NCBI GenBank assembly: GCA_023105745.1
Contig: JALGQZ010000004.1
Location: forward strand, 39,136,437-39,200,436
Length of the DNA stretch: 64,000 bases
Direction: 5' to 3'
DNA from: Austropuccinia psidii
Lineage: Eukaryota; Basidiomycota; Pucciniomycetes; Pucciniales; Sphaerophragmiaceae
Shown piece after piece: positions 47,979 through 63,479 of the stretch; positions within the stretch are counted from its first letter, which is position 1, and every line of letters begins with the position of its first letter. The position numbers and the translations under genes were made by a program. A model generated the notes under the pieces. It was not told the DNA's origin, did no database searches, and was given only the letters and a program-made list of their open reading frames with translations.

Positions 47979-49357
47979 TTTCAGCCTGTGACTCAAAACC
48001 AGAGCACAAGCATGACAGAAGAATACCATAAACCAATGGTAGTGCAAAATACCACCAAAAAGTGAGCTTAGCCAAAAAAGCTCATAAATGGTATAGAAAT
48101 AAAGAGGAAAGTAACCTCTTCTTAAAGAAATAACTCCCATAATTATAAGACAAGGAGTGACAAAGTTTCTCAGGCTCAAAATAAGAGCTGAGCATAAACC
48201 AAAATTTTCACCTCTCATCTATAAGCAAGAGGAAGAGGCAGAACCCCATCAAATGGATGTTCAAATTAAAGCTCTCAGTCAGGGTTATTCAATGGTACTA
48301 GAAAAATAAAGCTGGCATTAAAACTATAGATGTTATGGCCAAATAAGGGTGAATGAAATATTCACCCCTCATCTAACTTCTGCAGATTTAGTGTGAGATA
48401 TCCAAAGTGTGCTCATTTTGGAGAATATAACAATAGGATTTTTCTGGAGTGGACCTCCATTAGACCCAAATATCATCTATAACAAAATTTATTGAGCAAA
48501 AAAACTCAATACAGGATTGATAATAAATCCATAAGTCAACAATGGAGTTAAAATTAGTCTAACTTTGTCATATTTAATTTTAGCCATAAAAATTGAGTAA
48601 CAATTGTGTAGAAACCATCAAGGGCTACAAAATGAGCTAAGTTTGAGAAATCTATCATCAAAACTGACAAAGCTATGCCCATTTTAAGGTCAAAATCCCA
48701 TAATATTGGATAAAAGCCAATACTGTGTCAAAACCACAAAAATGTGTTCTTATACTTCAATACCTCATAGTATGACAAATACAAGGTCCACTGAAATGTT
48801 CTGTAAAGCATTCTATGCATCTGGCCTGTCAGAATACATCTGTGAGGACCCCAGATGAAAATTTTCACCCTGTATTGGGGAAAAGTGGCAATATGTGGTT
48901 TCAAAACCACATCTGAGCCCAATACAGGCTGCAAAGGGCTGTATAAGCCACAAACATGTTCTTGGAAATGAAAAGTATTCACTATTTCTACATGGAAAAG
49001 AGAAGAGGTCCTTTCCGCCCATTTTCAGGATAAAAAGGGACCTTTCTCTTCCTAAAAGAGAAATCCCCACCATTCTCTTGAATTCCTATTTAGTACAGCT
49101 GTTTAAAAACAGCTATACTATTGGAAAATGATAAGGCTATATTTAAGAGTCTTATAAGTGTTGTAGTGCTTATTATAGTTATTCAATTGATGACCACTGC
49201 ACCCAGAGCTTTCAGTAGAGCTCACCACCACTATAAACTCATAGTAAATCCCCAATAACATCACCAAAATCTTTTTTATTTACTCTTATTTTCATCACAG
49301 TCATATTTAAATCTTGTAATTAATTTTTAATAGAATTATCATAGACTCAGACTGACA
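47979..49357 (+). mobile_element. LTR-like element S, copy 2 (1379 bp, uninterrupted)
   Basis: It begins TTTCAGCCTGTGACTC and ends GACTCAGACTGACA, flanked by the 5-bp direct repeat AATAT (47974-47978; 49358-49362). It aligns along its length with copy 1 once the CACTA insertion is removed (1379 versus 1381 bp). The TATA-like GATAAAAAGG is at 49029-49038. The different target duplications show that the two copies inserted independently. No internal gag/pol, so most simply a solo LTR. Confidence 0.88.
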
Positions 49358-51379
49358 AATATGTATGATTGGACTTCTCCCTTTATTATCCGATTACAAA
49401 GAATTGTAAAAAAACTATGTTATATAGAATGATATGGTGGAAAGAAAAATAATTTGATACATTTAAAGAATTATGAATAATAGATTATTGGATAGCCATA
49501 ATACTCTGAGTTTTCAGATGAGGTAGCTTATATATATCGATAATGGGTAAACTCAATAAATTACTGCTTATTAATTTGAGAATGCCATTGGCTTGCATAT
49601 TGAAATTTGAACAATTTGATTATTAAAAAATTGAAAAATAATATTATCAATCATTACTATTAAATTATTGAAATTATGGATTTTTATAGATTTAACATAT
49701 TATTTGGAGAGGGAAATAAATAAATTCTTTTAAAAAAATATTCTGTTATTTTCATGAGCTGAATATAAAAAATTCAATATTTGTGTCAACACTAATAATA
49801 GCCTTAAAAGAAAGATAATTTTATTTTCTTACCCAAAATCCATTAATTTGAATTTCTATTTACTATTGAAGAAACAAAGAATAATTGATATGTCTTTCTT
49901 GAGGGATTAACATATCAAATAAATAATATATTCTATATTTTTTTTCTTAATTTCAAAATTTAAATTTGTATAGCCTACATGCTTTCCTGAGAGAAAACTA
50001 CTGAAAATTTGGTAGATAAATACATCATCATGTTAGAAAGAGTCTAACTATAAGCTAAGTATAAAGCTTTCCTCATTGATATTAAATACAGTTAGAGTAA
50101 AACAGATTATTTCCATTCTTTTTATGGAGTAATTCTTCAAGATTTTCAAATATATAATGTTATTTGAATACAAATTTACCTTGAATAATAACTTAATATG
50201 ATTCTTTCAAAAAAATTAAAATTCTATAAATCTATGATCTAAATAACTGAATATAGAAGCTTTTATCACTCACTATTTGAAATTTACCTATACCCCAAGA
50301 TTCCATTGATAGTTATCTGAATCTACCATACTTTATTTGTAAAAATAATTGAGTTTTTTTGAAAGATCCTTTTAATACTGATAATATTGTAAGTATGAGA
50401 AGTGAAAGCTATACTCATAAATTATGATTTTGTTTTGAGAAGAAATATTGGAAGAAATATAAAACCCTCTTCAAATTTACAAAGAGCTGCATAGCTTTTC
50501 TGAAAGGGAAAACATGTTTCAAGAAATTATTTAGTTTTACTGACCGCAATGATTAGAACCTCATTAGTTAGAAAAATAAAATATAGACTCAATAAATTTA
50601 CTCAGCTGATTCAGGAGTAAAATTATATAAATCAGAGGAGGTATTGAAAAAGGATTAAAATATGTAATGAAATAGCTAGAAAAATAGTAAAGGAAAATGA
50701 ACTTTGAATCTTTGAGAAGGGTAAGGCTTACTATTAGGGATATTGATTAACTAAGAGATCATCAATATGTGAGAACATCTCTATGAATTAGCTGAATTAT
50801 ATTATGAAAAAGAGTACTATAGAAATGAGCTAAGCTGTAGTGTTCCTCATGAAAATTTCATAAATTAAGGAGGATGTTTTTTTTTAATTTTTTCCTGAGT
50901 ATTCATTATCGTATATTATTAATATCCAGATAAGCACCTTATGACTATAGAGTGTGTGTTACCTATCTTTATTTGAGAAGCTTTAACTCTCAAGATTCTT
51001 CCTCTGAGAATATTCACTCTAATAATATTTTGAAACTTGATAAAAAATCCAAAATGAAGCCTTATCTAGTTTTCGAGATACAGAAAGATATTATTCTGGA
51101 AGATGTATCAAGATGAAGGATATTTTCCTCCTTCAATGCATTTTTAGTGATTAGTATAATGTTTTTTCTTTCTTATGGACTAGTGGAAGAATTTCATCTG
51201 CATTTTTTTAAGTTTTTGTACCATATGTGCAATATGTAATATAAAAAAAATATAATAACTGGCCTTTGACAGTTTCCAGAACCACATAATCATAGTAGAA
51301 TATCAAAAATCCTTTAAAAAATGTTGAGATTTTGAACCATATTCTTTACAAAGGAATAAAATTAATGAACGATATTATT

Positions 51380-52330
51380 TTAACCTTTTTTTATGAAAAA
51401 AACAGGGAAAACTTCCGTTTCTAATAAAATATCAAACCCTTTCAAGGTTATTGTTTCGAAGTCCCCCTTGATTCCTATATTTATAAGAGGGATATTTAGA
51501 TTTATAATAATAAAAATCATATTTTGAATACATTGAACAGATTAAAACAAGGATAAATTTCCTAATTACACCATAAAATAAGGACAATGCTTTGAAATTA
51601 ATGAAAAAATCATTTTTATATGCAGAAAAAACATCAAATTAAGATTTGAAATAGAAAATTTGACAAAAACTATTGCGAATATAAAATCGATGGCCGATTG
51701 GAAAGACGTAAACAAAATGGTGATGAAAATATTATTTCAAAGAGTTACTTATTTGGTCTCAACTTCCATTACAATCAGATTGGGAAATTCATGCATTCAT
51801 TGACTGTGAATCTTTCTTTTAATTATCTTGAATACCTGTGAAAGACCACTCTGAATATCTCACTACATTGAATAATAAAAAGAAGTCAGTTATAGCTCAT
51901 TGTTTTTACCATTACAGCTCTATTATCTCCCCCAAGAAAAAGAAAATTTCCTTTAAACATCTTTTTCATACTCTTGAATATTCAATTTATGTGCCCTTTC
52001 CAAATAGAATATGATATTACCTATAAGTAAATTTTGAGCTGATTTTCCTTCATGAAGGTATCATAATATTATCCGAAATTTTTTCAACCTTGTGGTCACC
52101 CACAGCTGGTTTTAGGCTGAAGCAATATTACACAAACTTGGGGCTTTATCATGTCAAACAAAAGCAATTTTAATCAGATATAAAAATTAATTATTAAAGA
52201 AAATTATATTAGTTGTTTCTTTCATCATGCCTTTTCTAAGGCTGAAATAGAATGAATAACTTTAAATTAATCCTCAATGAATGAAACATAGAATAGTTTA
52301 AAATTGATAATTTATTTTAACTGCTCGAAA
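51380..52330. repeat. Diverged direct repeat, copy 1
   Basis: It pairs with about 59950-60800 in the same orientation and order. Paired words include CAGGGAAAACTTC / CAGGGAAAGCTTC, CATATTTTGAATACATT in both (51520; 60099), and GGGGCTTTATCATGTC / GAGGCTTTATAATGTA (52140; 60663). Boundaries unknown. Confidence 0.55.
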
Positions 52331-55300
52331 TAGGTCCTGCCTGAAAATCATTCATAATTATAACAAAAAACCCTTATTATTTGAATATCACTTTCTTTTT
52401 GAGGGGAATGACGCCAATATTTTGTATGGGGCATCTGCTTATTAATTGGTTAACATTATTGTAAAACTAAAAATTAATAATAATATGATTCATTTCGATA
52501 TTTCAGTTCAATTTTCAAATAATACTCAATTTTGGCGTTCCTAATTGAATATTGGAAAAGAATTTTTATTTTATTTTGTTCTAATTTTTCCTTTTGAATA
52601 TCAAGGCTGGTTGATCAAAATTTGGATGAGAAAAAAACGAAACTGAAAATTAACATGTTTGAAGATACTATAAGTGAAGTTCAAATATTCTTGGGAAAAT
52701 ATTTTCTAGTGCAAATACCTCAGTTATGAACAAATCATCCCTCTTTATTCAGCCTTAGCTTCAATAACTGGTACATGGACCATTATTGATAGGTAAATAA
52801 GGGTGGGAATGAATTCTTTCTTCTTTCTATTTCTTCCATTTTAGCTTAGGGAATTTTGAAAATCAGTATTTCAATAAAGCTTTACCCATGTACTCTATAA
52901 TTTATCCTTTTGAAAAAACCAAATTTTTTCAAGCCTTCAAAGATGTGACATTTGAGAAATATTTTCACCACAGCTTAAATCTTTTCAAGTTAAATTCAAA
53001 GAAAATATCTTCATTTTGATTTTTGCCATCACAATTTCTTCCAAAAATGATTTTTTTTTCAATTCTCAGTATCAAATCTTAAATATGCTTTGTATTTTAT
53101 TAGCTTTTGATACAATAAGGTAAATATCTCTTTTCCATATCATTATTTTTTTCACTTCAATTATTGAAACAGTTATTATTAAATGGGGAATAGTTTTAAT
53201 TGAAAATTTATCGCAAGCCTTGATGTTTTAGGAAAAAATATCCAATTTAAAGAAAGCTGTCCTCAATAATTTACAGGATATTTAATTTTCTAAGACATAT
53301 TTTATTCAAAGGTTTTTGGATTTTTTTTGTCTTTTGGGTTAGTTGGAATCAAAATGGCTTTTCTGAGAAAAATATTTAGCCTTTCCAATATGTGGTTGAA
53401 GATTCTCATTGAAAAATGGCGATGTCAGAAATTTTCACCCCAAAAACCTAAAAAAAACAAAAAAAATGAACTACAAAATATGCCACAAAACCAAATAAAA
53501 AAAGTTTTCAAAAATATATTGATTCTCATAAAAATGCGAAAATGTGCTTTGAAAACCATATTACCCACAAATTGAATATCCAACATGAGATCAAATTTTC
53601 AGTATTCTCATCAAATTACTGAACAATAATTATTTTGTGGTTGAAAAAATTTGAATCAGGAAGTATCAATCAAATTAATGCTATAATAGGGTGAAAATTA
53701 TTAGAAGTATTAGGAAAGGCTCAAATTAGTGACTTTTTCATTGACCTCTTGTTGAATATTTCTTTTCAATAAAGGCTTCTCTCCATGAAGCTAAGAATGA
53801 TTCACTCATTTGGATTAATTTTCCAAGTGTATCAAATAATTAGTGTGTTTGAGCATTGCACAGTGGAGCGGTGATTACATTTCAACTTCTTAACTTTCTA
53901 TAAAAACAAAAGGATATTAATTTTATTTATCCTATTTTATTCATTCAGTGTAATACTTAGTATTTAAAGAGAATTGAGCTTATTATAGCTAAAGTTGTAT
54001 GATACATATACGATTAGAATAAGAAAATTAATGTTTTCCATCCATTTCATCATTTCATTATTGCATACTCGTAATAGGGCCTCTTTACTTCTTGAACCTT
54101 TATCAAATGTTTTATTTTTTTTAGAATGAGCTTTTGAAATTTTTGGAACTTAAATTTTGTTCAATTTAGGCTGGGATAACAGGGGATATGAATATGAATA
54201 GACTTTTGTGGTAAACAAAACAAAAAAGAGCTTGATTCTCTTGAGACTATTACTAAGGCTTAACTAGCTAGACTCTCTTTGAAGCTCCCCACCATCTTGT
54301 TTTTATAAGTTTTTTAATACTCTGACTTTTGATTGAATTAACCAAGCTGAAAATGAAAAATTTCTGAAAAGAAATATTTTCTATCTAACCTCTTTCAGGA
54401 AATAATTATTTCAAAGTTCTGAAAAGCCTAGTACAGGTGATATGTTCTCATAATTCAATAATGTCCTTTGAAATAGGGATTCATGTGACCCTTTTCTATC
54501 CAGCTAGTTTCTGTAGGTCTTGATTTCAAAAGGAGTTCTCTGTTTCATTCCCAGATAAGACTTTTTAGCTCTTTAAAGATAAAGTACCTTTTTCGAGGTA
54601 CTTCTTGTTTTAATTTAAAAAAAAAATGCATAAATTCCAACCCTAACTTTGATAAGCTTACTTTATAATATAGTGTTTTGGATTTGAAATTTTGAAAAGT
54701 AGATGTAGCACATATTTGATTTAATTTATATGTTATTCAATTTTTTGATAAAGATTTAAGGAAGGGATGAATAAATAGGAGGAATGTAGGAAAAGATGCA
54801 TCATCATTCTGGAAGTTTTTTGATTGAAATTGGTTTGAGAAGGGTCAGCCAGAGGAAGTTTTAAAAAGGATATCCAAGATTAGGTGGATTATTTTTTGAA
54901 TTCTGTTCAAGGAAAAAGTAGAATATATGGTGTATCATAAAGGAATTTCCACGCAATAAGAGGAAATATTACATTTTTTGATTGATTTTCCATCCGAGAA
55001 CAACTATAATCATGAATGATCCGAATCAAAAATCTTCAATTATAAATCAATAAATAAATCTCATTTCAAGTCTATATCAATGAAAAAAACACTCAAATGT
55101 TCCTAATTAATATAAAACCAATTTGATAAGCTTAAGGAATATTCTAAATTTGGTTTCAAGTATCTTAATCAGATATTCAAATTCAGGAATGAGTCTTTTA
55201 GTTTACCCCCACAAAGCTCAAATTTAGGTACAACCGCTGTTAAACCTGTTTCACCTCCCAGAAGACAAAGTGATTTTTTATCATGTTTTTTTTTTGAAAA

Positions 55301-58300
55301 AATGTGGTCTTTATAAGATAAAGATAAAATAGAAAAAATTACTTATTCCAAATTTTGACAAGGTTTGAAAATTTTGAAAGAAAATCAAAAATATCAGATA
55401 TATACAGAATGTTCAATTGAACATTTAAGTATTGACTGGCTCATTACTGGACTTCGTGGGATTTGAAAATAATATTCTTATTATCTAGAGACTATTCCAT
55501 GTGGAGAATTTCTGCTTAGGTCATAAATCTGTTAGAATTGTGTAATATGCACTCCAAAATCTCATAAAAAAACATCTGTATTGGAATAAAACTAATATGA
55601 AGATTTATTGAATCTTATAGAATCCAGAGTCAGTGGAATTTGGTCTAGGAGCTTGTCAGCTTTAGATTTCATCAAATGAAAATTGAATTGAAATAATGAT
55701 CTGTATTTTATTTTATTTACTTCAGCTCATCCTTTTCTCCCAAAAAATATGATATTCTATATCTTGTTTTGATTAAGATTTTGAATGATTGGAAGGATAA
55801 TCCTTTCTAACTCATCTACTGTGTGAGAAAAATAAACAACACTATAGCTATAATACTTCATCATCTACATGAAATCAGAAAATACGATAAGGAATTTATC
55901 TATATCTTTTAAGCCTCCCAAAGCACCTTATGTGTAAAAGCTTAAGGCCATCTTCATGTATCTTACTTACTACCCTTTCTTGGAAAAAAATCTCATCCAA
56001 GTAAAATTAGAGAGAATATATTTATATCAAAGAATATTTCTGGGGTAATGTATATTAAAAATAAGGAATGAAATTCCTTAATCTTGATTATATCCCTTCA
56101 TTATATCAAAACATACTTGATTGTGAAGTAGAACTCATTTTTAGCAGAAATGAGAAATAATAGGCAGGAATCCCAAAGGCTCCCCTAAAGTATATGTAAA
56201 ATATATTCATAATGAGGCTATATGCGATTTCAAATAAGTAGTAAGCTAATTAAGAAGAGTATAAAATTGCAAAAAACATCAATAGGGGGAATTTTTCAAT
56301 GCTCCTTACATCATGTGAGTTTTGAGGGCCTCAATTGAATATTAGGTTATTTCAAAAAACAATTCATTTATATGTTTAAATTAACCTTTTATCACTAAAG
56401 CGCATTATTTGAAGCTATCTGGAGTCTGTAGAAACTTAAAGGTAGCTCTACGTAGCCCAATAGTAGCAGATAAACTCACTCCTCTCAATAAATATCAAAT
56501 TTTGTATTTCACATAAAATTAAATAAATATCCAGTCTTATATAGTACAGCTCTTTGATGTATTTCCATAATCACTATATCTAGGTATAAACCTAGTCCCA
56601 CTGAAGCTACAATCTTCATGGATAATCTTATCTTGTTCCCTGAAGGATTTACACCTTGGTTAAATTTATTAAATTAATAAGATAATTTTGTTTTTATTTC
56701 TATCTTAGCTCACTACTTTTTGGGCAAAAAAAAATATTTTTAATTTTCCTGAATAAAAAGAGTTTAATCTGTATCCATATTCCTCATAATATTTCTATTT
56801 ATCAATAACATTTGGAGAAGGTTTTTGAATAAATATTTGACTGTATTTTTTTGGACCTGATTCTATTGCGTATTTTTTCTATTTACTCATTCCCTCTTGA
56901 ATTGAGAAATAATATAAGTTATTCATTTTTCATATTTTCATAAAATCCAAGTTCAGCTTATCTTATGATCTAAATACCCCTTGCAGTGGAAACTTCCTTT
57001 TAACTCTTCAGTAAATAAAAGTATTATTTCTCATTGATAAAAATTATAGTCATTTATCTGATTTATATTCTGGATAATATCCTTTAAAAATAAAATTAAT
57101 CTTAGATATAACAACTGCTCTACAATTTACTTATTCACCCATTCTACAGAAGCCTTACATAGCTTCACAATACATAGGCGTTTTACTCCAGAAATAATAA
57201 ATGAAGATCCTCAATTGAAAATCAGATTCCCTCTATTTATTCTTCCGAGGGATTCCCTCATTATTCGAAGTGACTTATCATTCAATTTTGATTTCTAAAA
57301 ATAATAATAACTGATTAAAAAGATTTTTGATTCCTTTTTCTCATATAATGTTGATATTATGAGTTTAGCTTAGATAATATTTCTGGCTTTTTGTGCATCT
57401 TGAAAGAGTAATTTTTATGTAGAATGGGCTCTGGATTTTCATTTTCTCTCCCTTAATTTCATTTTTGTTTAAGAAAAATAAAAAATTCCAATTTTAAAGC
57501 CTAAAAAAATTAATTTTTCTTCTATCAAGGGAATATAAGGTCAGCTAAATTTTGAGTTCCATTCTTTTTCTCACTTGGGAAATAGTTTTCTTTTAAAAGA
57601 ACCTTTTTTTGTAAATATCTTATAATATAAATATTTCTCTATAAAAATATTCTCTTCTTGAGATTATCAAGGAAAGAAGACTTTATGTATCATAATCAAT
57701 AATTTGATAATAGAAAACACCATGTTTTTAAAAATAATCTGGTGTTTTTCCGTCATGAAAAAAACAGATTTACCTCAAGGTGGGCTCTTGAGGTTCAAAA
57801 TATATTTCAGCTAAGATCTACAATAATAAAGCCATAGTTTCGACTTGGGTCTAACTTTCCTCTCTTATTTGAAAATATCCTCAGATATTCCCAGTAATAG
57901 TTTTGTCAACTTAAAATATATCAAGAAATATTCATGAAGATCATATAGCTCTGATTCATACTTGAAATTTAATACTCGAGGTTTATTCACTGAGAATTCC
58001 CAATAAACCATCTATAAAGAACTATATATCTATATTTTCATCATATCCTAAAGCTTAAAGCGTGAAATTCAATTCATGTAAAATTCATGAATAGAGAAAT
58101 TTACCACAATTATCAGGAATGGTTGTCTCCATGGAGGGAAGTATTTTATTAAACATAAAAAATTCTTACATTATAATAATTCAAAGTGGGTTTCTAGTAA
58201 AGCTTGATGATGGAAGTGCCAAAATTCATTTTTGATATTATCATTTTTATAACTTCATTCAATCCGTCAATTATACAAAACTATTTTTTTTTCATTTTTG

Positions 58301-59385
58301 AGAATTAAAACGTACTCATTCATGGGATTAAATGATTAATATTATCAAATATACTGGCTTCCTGTGTCTGAAGGTCCTACTTTTGAGGGAATTAGGAAAG
58401 GTCTCTTGTATATCTTATAATATCAAAAAATACTTTCTTATTTAATTATCTGACTACTTATAAAACAATCACTCTCTCATTTACGAATATATACCTACGA
58501 TAATTCCCTCCTACTAAAATATAAAATATAATTTCTACAATCGTTTTCAAAATTATATTTTTCCTAATTTTCGAATTGGCTTTAAATAAGATCCATTTTT
58601 AGATATGATTTTATTGAAAAACTCTGAGCTATAGCTCCCGGAAGTCCTTCTATATATTTGAAATTTTTTCGAGCCTGTGAAAATTTCTGACTTGTAAGTT
58701 TTCTTTGAGATCTCAACTTGATACTCCTTTTTTATTTTTCAACATTATTCAGAAGCCAAAAGATTGGTTCCTTTTTATGTCTGAACCAAGATAAAGATAG
58801 TTTTGAATGATTTTAATGTTTTAAAGTCTAACTTTAGAGCTTGAAGAAAGATAGCTTATAGTCACATAGATCTGAAGGAAGGAAATACAGACTAATTAAA
58901 GTAAGAATCTTTACAACTTAATTCCATGATATCACCTTTTTTGACGCTATTAAAGATGTTTAAATAAATGAAGCTATCTTGAAACCATGCATTTTAAACA
59001 CAGTAGAAGAAATTTAAAATCATTCCCAAATATAATTTTGTATAGTATATAATTCATAGAGGAATGAAAAGTTCAATAAATTCAAGAGATTCTTTTGAAA
59101 CAGTAATAATTTGGTCTTTATAAATCAATTTATTTATATTTGAAGCTCAAATACTATCAAAGTACCTATTATTTGAAATTATTCTTATCTCTTTTTATCA
59201 CAATAAGAAAGCTAGGGCTTTCAGATTAGAAATAATAGAAGAGAGAATTTATTTGGCTCATTGAAATGTGGAATAAGACTTCCAATATTTAAAATGAATT
59301 ACAATGAGGTTTTTTTAAGCTCTTAATGTATCAATCCTAATATACATCAATTATTCTGTTTGTAAGTTTCTTTGTGATTTCTTTT

Positions 59386-59475
59386 AGGGTGTTGGTAAAC
59401 ACAAGTAAGGTTTTAGTAAAAAATGTAAGAGCTTATGTGTTTTTACTAAAAGCTTACATGTTCTTTACTAAAGAT
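59386..59475. repeat. Short relic carrying TIR words of the satellite-bearing element
   Basis: TAGGGTGTTGGTAAACACAAGTAAGG is close to the right TIR of 14785-16317 (GGTTGTTGGTAAACACACGTAAG). It is followed by alternating GCTTATGTGTTTTTAC and GTAAAAAATGTAAGAGC words. About 90 bp in all; probably a tiny or end-to-end deleted copy. Confidence 0.55.
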
Positions 59476-59949
59476 TTTCTTTTCTTTTACTTATCAATAA
59501 AGATGAGTAAATATATATAGTTTTTACTCATATATTGAGTAAAAAAGAAAGTTTCATTTTAGAATGGGCAAAATATTTTACTCAGTTTTTTTTGACGGTA
59601 TTATAATAAATCTCAAAAAATACAAGCCCAATAAATAATTGAAAAATCTACAGTATATATATATAACAAGAGCTGAATTAAGTTTAATTTCCCTAAAATT
59701 TTATTATTGGTATTGAAAGGTAGCTCAAGTCTGCATGATTGATTATTTTTCTGTGAGAAAATTTAATTATAAAAATAGCTTCTATCAAACGAGCCAACCC
59801 CACATCGAATATCAGCCTGATAGAAGACTTCAAAATAATTTCGATGTGAGCTAAAACTATGGAAATAGATTAGGATTTTAAATTTATCAAAATTTATAAT
59901 ACTTTGTTCCTTCCATGTATTTTTGGTAACAAATTAAGAAGTTTCTCCT

Positions 59950-60800
59950 TTTAATCACTTTGGCTTGTTTTCCGTACGAAAATCAGGGAAAGCTTCATTT
60001 TTTGATAATAAATTGAAAAATTTGAGGATGGTTTCTATTAATTCCCTCTTAATTAATTTATATGTAAACAAAAGTTTGATAAGTAAATTGATTGAAAACA
60101 TATTTTGAATACATTAGACAAATCAAAACATGTGTATATTTTCAAATTATCTCATACACTATGGATAAGGCTTCTAAGTCAAAAAAGACAATCCTCATCA
60201 TACAAGGAGAGATTTGTAATAAAATTTCAAAATTGGAAAGTGGAAGAAAACTATTCCGAATGAAAAATTCACTTCTTTGGAAATGCAAAAAAAAACTATA
60301 GTAAAAGGATCAAAAAAAATTCAATTATTATTTGGCCATCTTCCAGCTATAATCAGACTTGGAGATATGTTAGATTAATTCAGATAAATTGTGTTAATTA
60401 ACTGAAAATAAGCTCCGGGAATTATTTCATCCATATTTAATGGCATCTAAATGTCTCAAAGAATTTCTTTATATTCCATTTTACTTTACCATTAGTTATG
60501 CATAATTTAATATATGTTTCATTGCTAAATATGACATTATATCTTTCAATAAGAAAGACCTTAATGTATTTTCTCTTATGAAGGAATTACAATATGATTG
60601 AAAATATTTCTTACCTTTTGTATCCACAATGTGCTTTGAGTTAGAGAAATAATACAAGGTGGAGGCTTTATAATGTAAAATAAGACATAAAGGTTCATGA
60701 TATTCCAAAATGAAGTATTACAGAAAATAAAATTGTTTCAAATGCTCATGATTTATTTTCAATTTATTAAATAGAATTAATATCTTTTAGAAAATCATTT
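59950..60800. repeat. Diverged direct repeat, copy 2
   Basis: See 51380-52330. The two copies start about 8.6 kb apart, a spacing compatible with LTRs of an old element or with two separate insertions. No primer site or polypurine tract was found. Confidence 0.5.
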
Positions 60801-63479
60801 TGAAATATAATATAGAATGAATTTAAACTGAAGATTGATTTTCACTTCTTAAAATAGATTATGCCTTGATATTTCAGAGGAGTTCATAATTATCGATGAT
60901 TACTACGAAAAATTCCTTTGCTTCAAATTTACTTGTTTTTTTAAGAAAAATAAATTCTCAGGCTTTTTGTGGAAGATTGGTTGATTAATTAATTTCTATT
61001 ATAAGAAAGTAAAAATGAATTACAAATAACTTTTGGGATTTCAGATTAAGTTTGAAATAATATTTATATGTTGTTTTTTTAGTGGATTATCACGCAACAT
61101 TCTTAATCTTCCTTCTTTTATTTATTTTTATTCAAAATTCTTATAGTATCTTGTAAATATATAATAGTGAATAGGAAAATAAATATAATAATAAATCAAT
61201 TTTTGAAGATTAAATTATCTCAAATGAAGTCTTTTGGAAAGCGACACTTCTGAAATTGTGAATTTTCATACTTTTTCCCCCTTCGTATTTCTCTCTTTTA
61301 TCTTGGAACATATAAAATTTCTTTGAGCATTGAAATATATCAGTTTTGAAAAGATATTTCCCCACAAAAAACATTGTTTTAGCTTTCATTCAACACGAAA
61401 ACATAATATATCTTAGATTTGAGCTGTATTATGGAAAACCACAATGAGGGTTTTCGGCAATTTTGAACATTATGTCTTAAGAAGGATTTGGATTTTATTG
61501 ATTTGTGAAGAACTTATTTTATTTTTTGATAACCCAAACTTCAGGGTAAATTTAAAAGAAGGTCTTTTATTAATGAAAAATGGTTTAAATATTAAATTTT
61601 AAACAAAAACCTTCGATTTTATGTCTATTTGTCCTAAAAAATGGACAATATATGTAATTTTGAAAACACAAAATTCGGAAAAAAATCCAAATTTTTAATT
61701 TTTCTTCCTTTTTTCATTTTTCATTTTTCATCATTTGGGGCTTTCATTTTATATGAAAATTATTGAATGGCCATCTTAATTGGTGTCATAAATTTGTCTT
61801 TTAAGCTGCTCAATTAAAATGGTGTTTAGGCCATTTACACCCCCCCAAAAGACCACAAAATAAATTTCATAAGATTTGAAATTTTTTGAACATAAACTCA
61901 AAAAAACAACATTGAAAGATGGAATATCAAAAATGAGTTCCATTTTGAAATTTTGTTGTAAGAGTCCTACACGATAGTGAGTTTCTGATTTCAAAAGTAG
62001 TTAAATCACAAAGTATCACTCAAAATAATGTCCCAATTTGGAGAAATGTGTGAAATAGTAGCAAATATTAAAATGTGCGCCTTTTAACTCACTTTATAAT
62101 TTAATATTCCTTTTAAAGGGTATTGTTCTCCTTAAATCTAAGTCAAATCCTTAATTCATTTGATTTAAATTGCAAAATGTCTCAAAATCTGGATGGGCTT
62201 TCAATTCTAGAATTTTTAAAACAATTGAATTTTTTTGAAATATAATTCTGCTTCAAAGCTTACTTCTATTGTATGTTTCAATTAACAGATAAAATGTAGC
62301 TTTTTATTAGAAAGGAAATACTCCTTCTCAAGGGATTTCTTTTTTTAATTTTAGTAACATATTCTCAAATTCCAATTATTAATTTCAGAATTTTCATTTT
62401 GAATTACAGTTTATTGAAGGGTAATTCTTTTAAAGTGATATCAGAATATCTTCTATTAAATTTTGATTGTATTCAAATTCTCTAATAGGTATTGGAAGGA
62501 AGGATATGGCCTAATTGGAGTAATTTAGGTCAAAGAAAATGCAATTTAATTTTTACATTTTTTCAATAAGAGCTTATTATAGAAGTGAAAGTTAGACAAG
62601 AAATAAAAAAAATATATTCAAAAATAATATGGATTCCTTTTTTTGTTAATTCTATTAAAGGAAAAGAACATAAAATTCAGTCTAGCTACAAGGTGCTACC
62701 ATGATATAAGAAGCAAGATAATATCATGTAATTGATAACTTCCTCAATGAAGGCTATACATTTAATAAAATCAAATTGAAATTATTCACTTCAAGATTAG
62801 CCAATAAAGTTTATCATTACTTGAGATAAATTCCTAAAAAATAAAATAAAGGGTTCTGAGTTCTCCTGAGCTTGGTTTATTGGTAATCTATAATATTGCG
62901 ATTGGGGATGAAGATATCTTAATACAAATTTTAGTCACGGTACCAAGGATTTTAAGGTACTATCATGAATTTGAAAGATGGTTACAACCTCTGTTCAACC
63001 TTTTGACCTTGAATAATGTGTAAGCTTCTATTCCATTATGATTATAATTTATTTGATAAGGTCAAAACTTAAATATTTATTATTAAAAATCTTCCAGTAG
63101 AGAATGGAGACATTTTGAATTTTTATAATACTTTTAGGGATCGATTATGAAGCTTTGAAACGAAAGGAAGCATTTTTCTATGTACATAAATGCTTTTTGA
63201 AGGTAAAATTCATTGAAAATAGTGAGCATAAGAGCTTTAAAAACCCACAGTATAAGAATATTTCTTCGAAAAATAAAAAATCAATAAAATACATCAAAAA
63301 ACTTCAAGCCCTTGGAACCTCTGCCAATTTCAAGAGAGGTAAAAATGAATTATACAAGATTGAATATCTAATGAGGCCCTTGAATTTTTGATATCTCAAA
63401 ATTTTGACTAAGATAACTGTACTGGAAGTCTTTTTGACCAATACTGGTCTGACCCGATCCTTTAATATTTGGTATTGGT

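Larger units (their letters stand above)
49363..63479. other. 14 kb of AT-rich sequence with no supportable gene
   Basis: Stops are dense in all frames, and the few open frames over 60 codons (53327-53575, 60092-60301, 60708-60496, 61994-61776, 63155-63391) lack recognisable motifs. Simple A/T words and faint repeats suggest old, decayed transposons. A diverged direct-repeat pair is listed separately. Confidence 0.6.
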
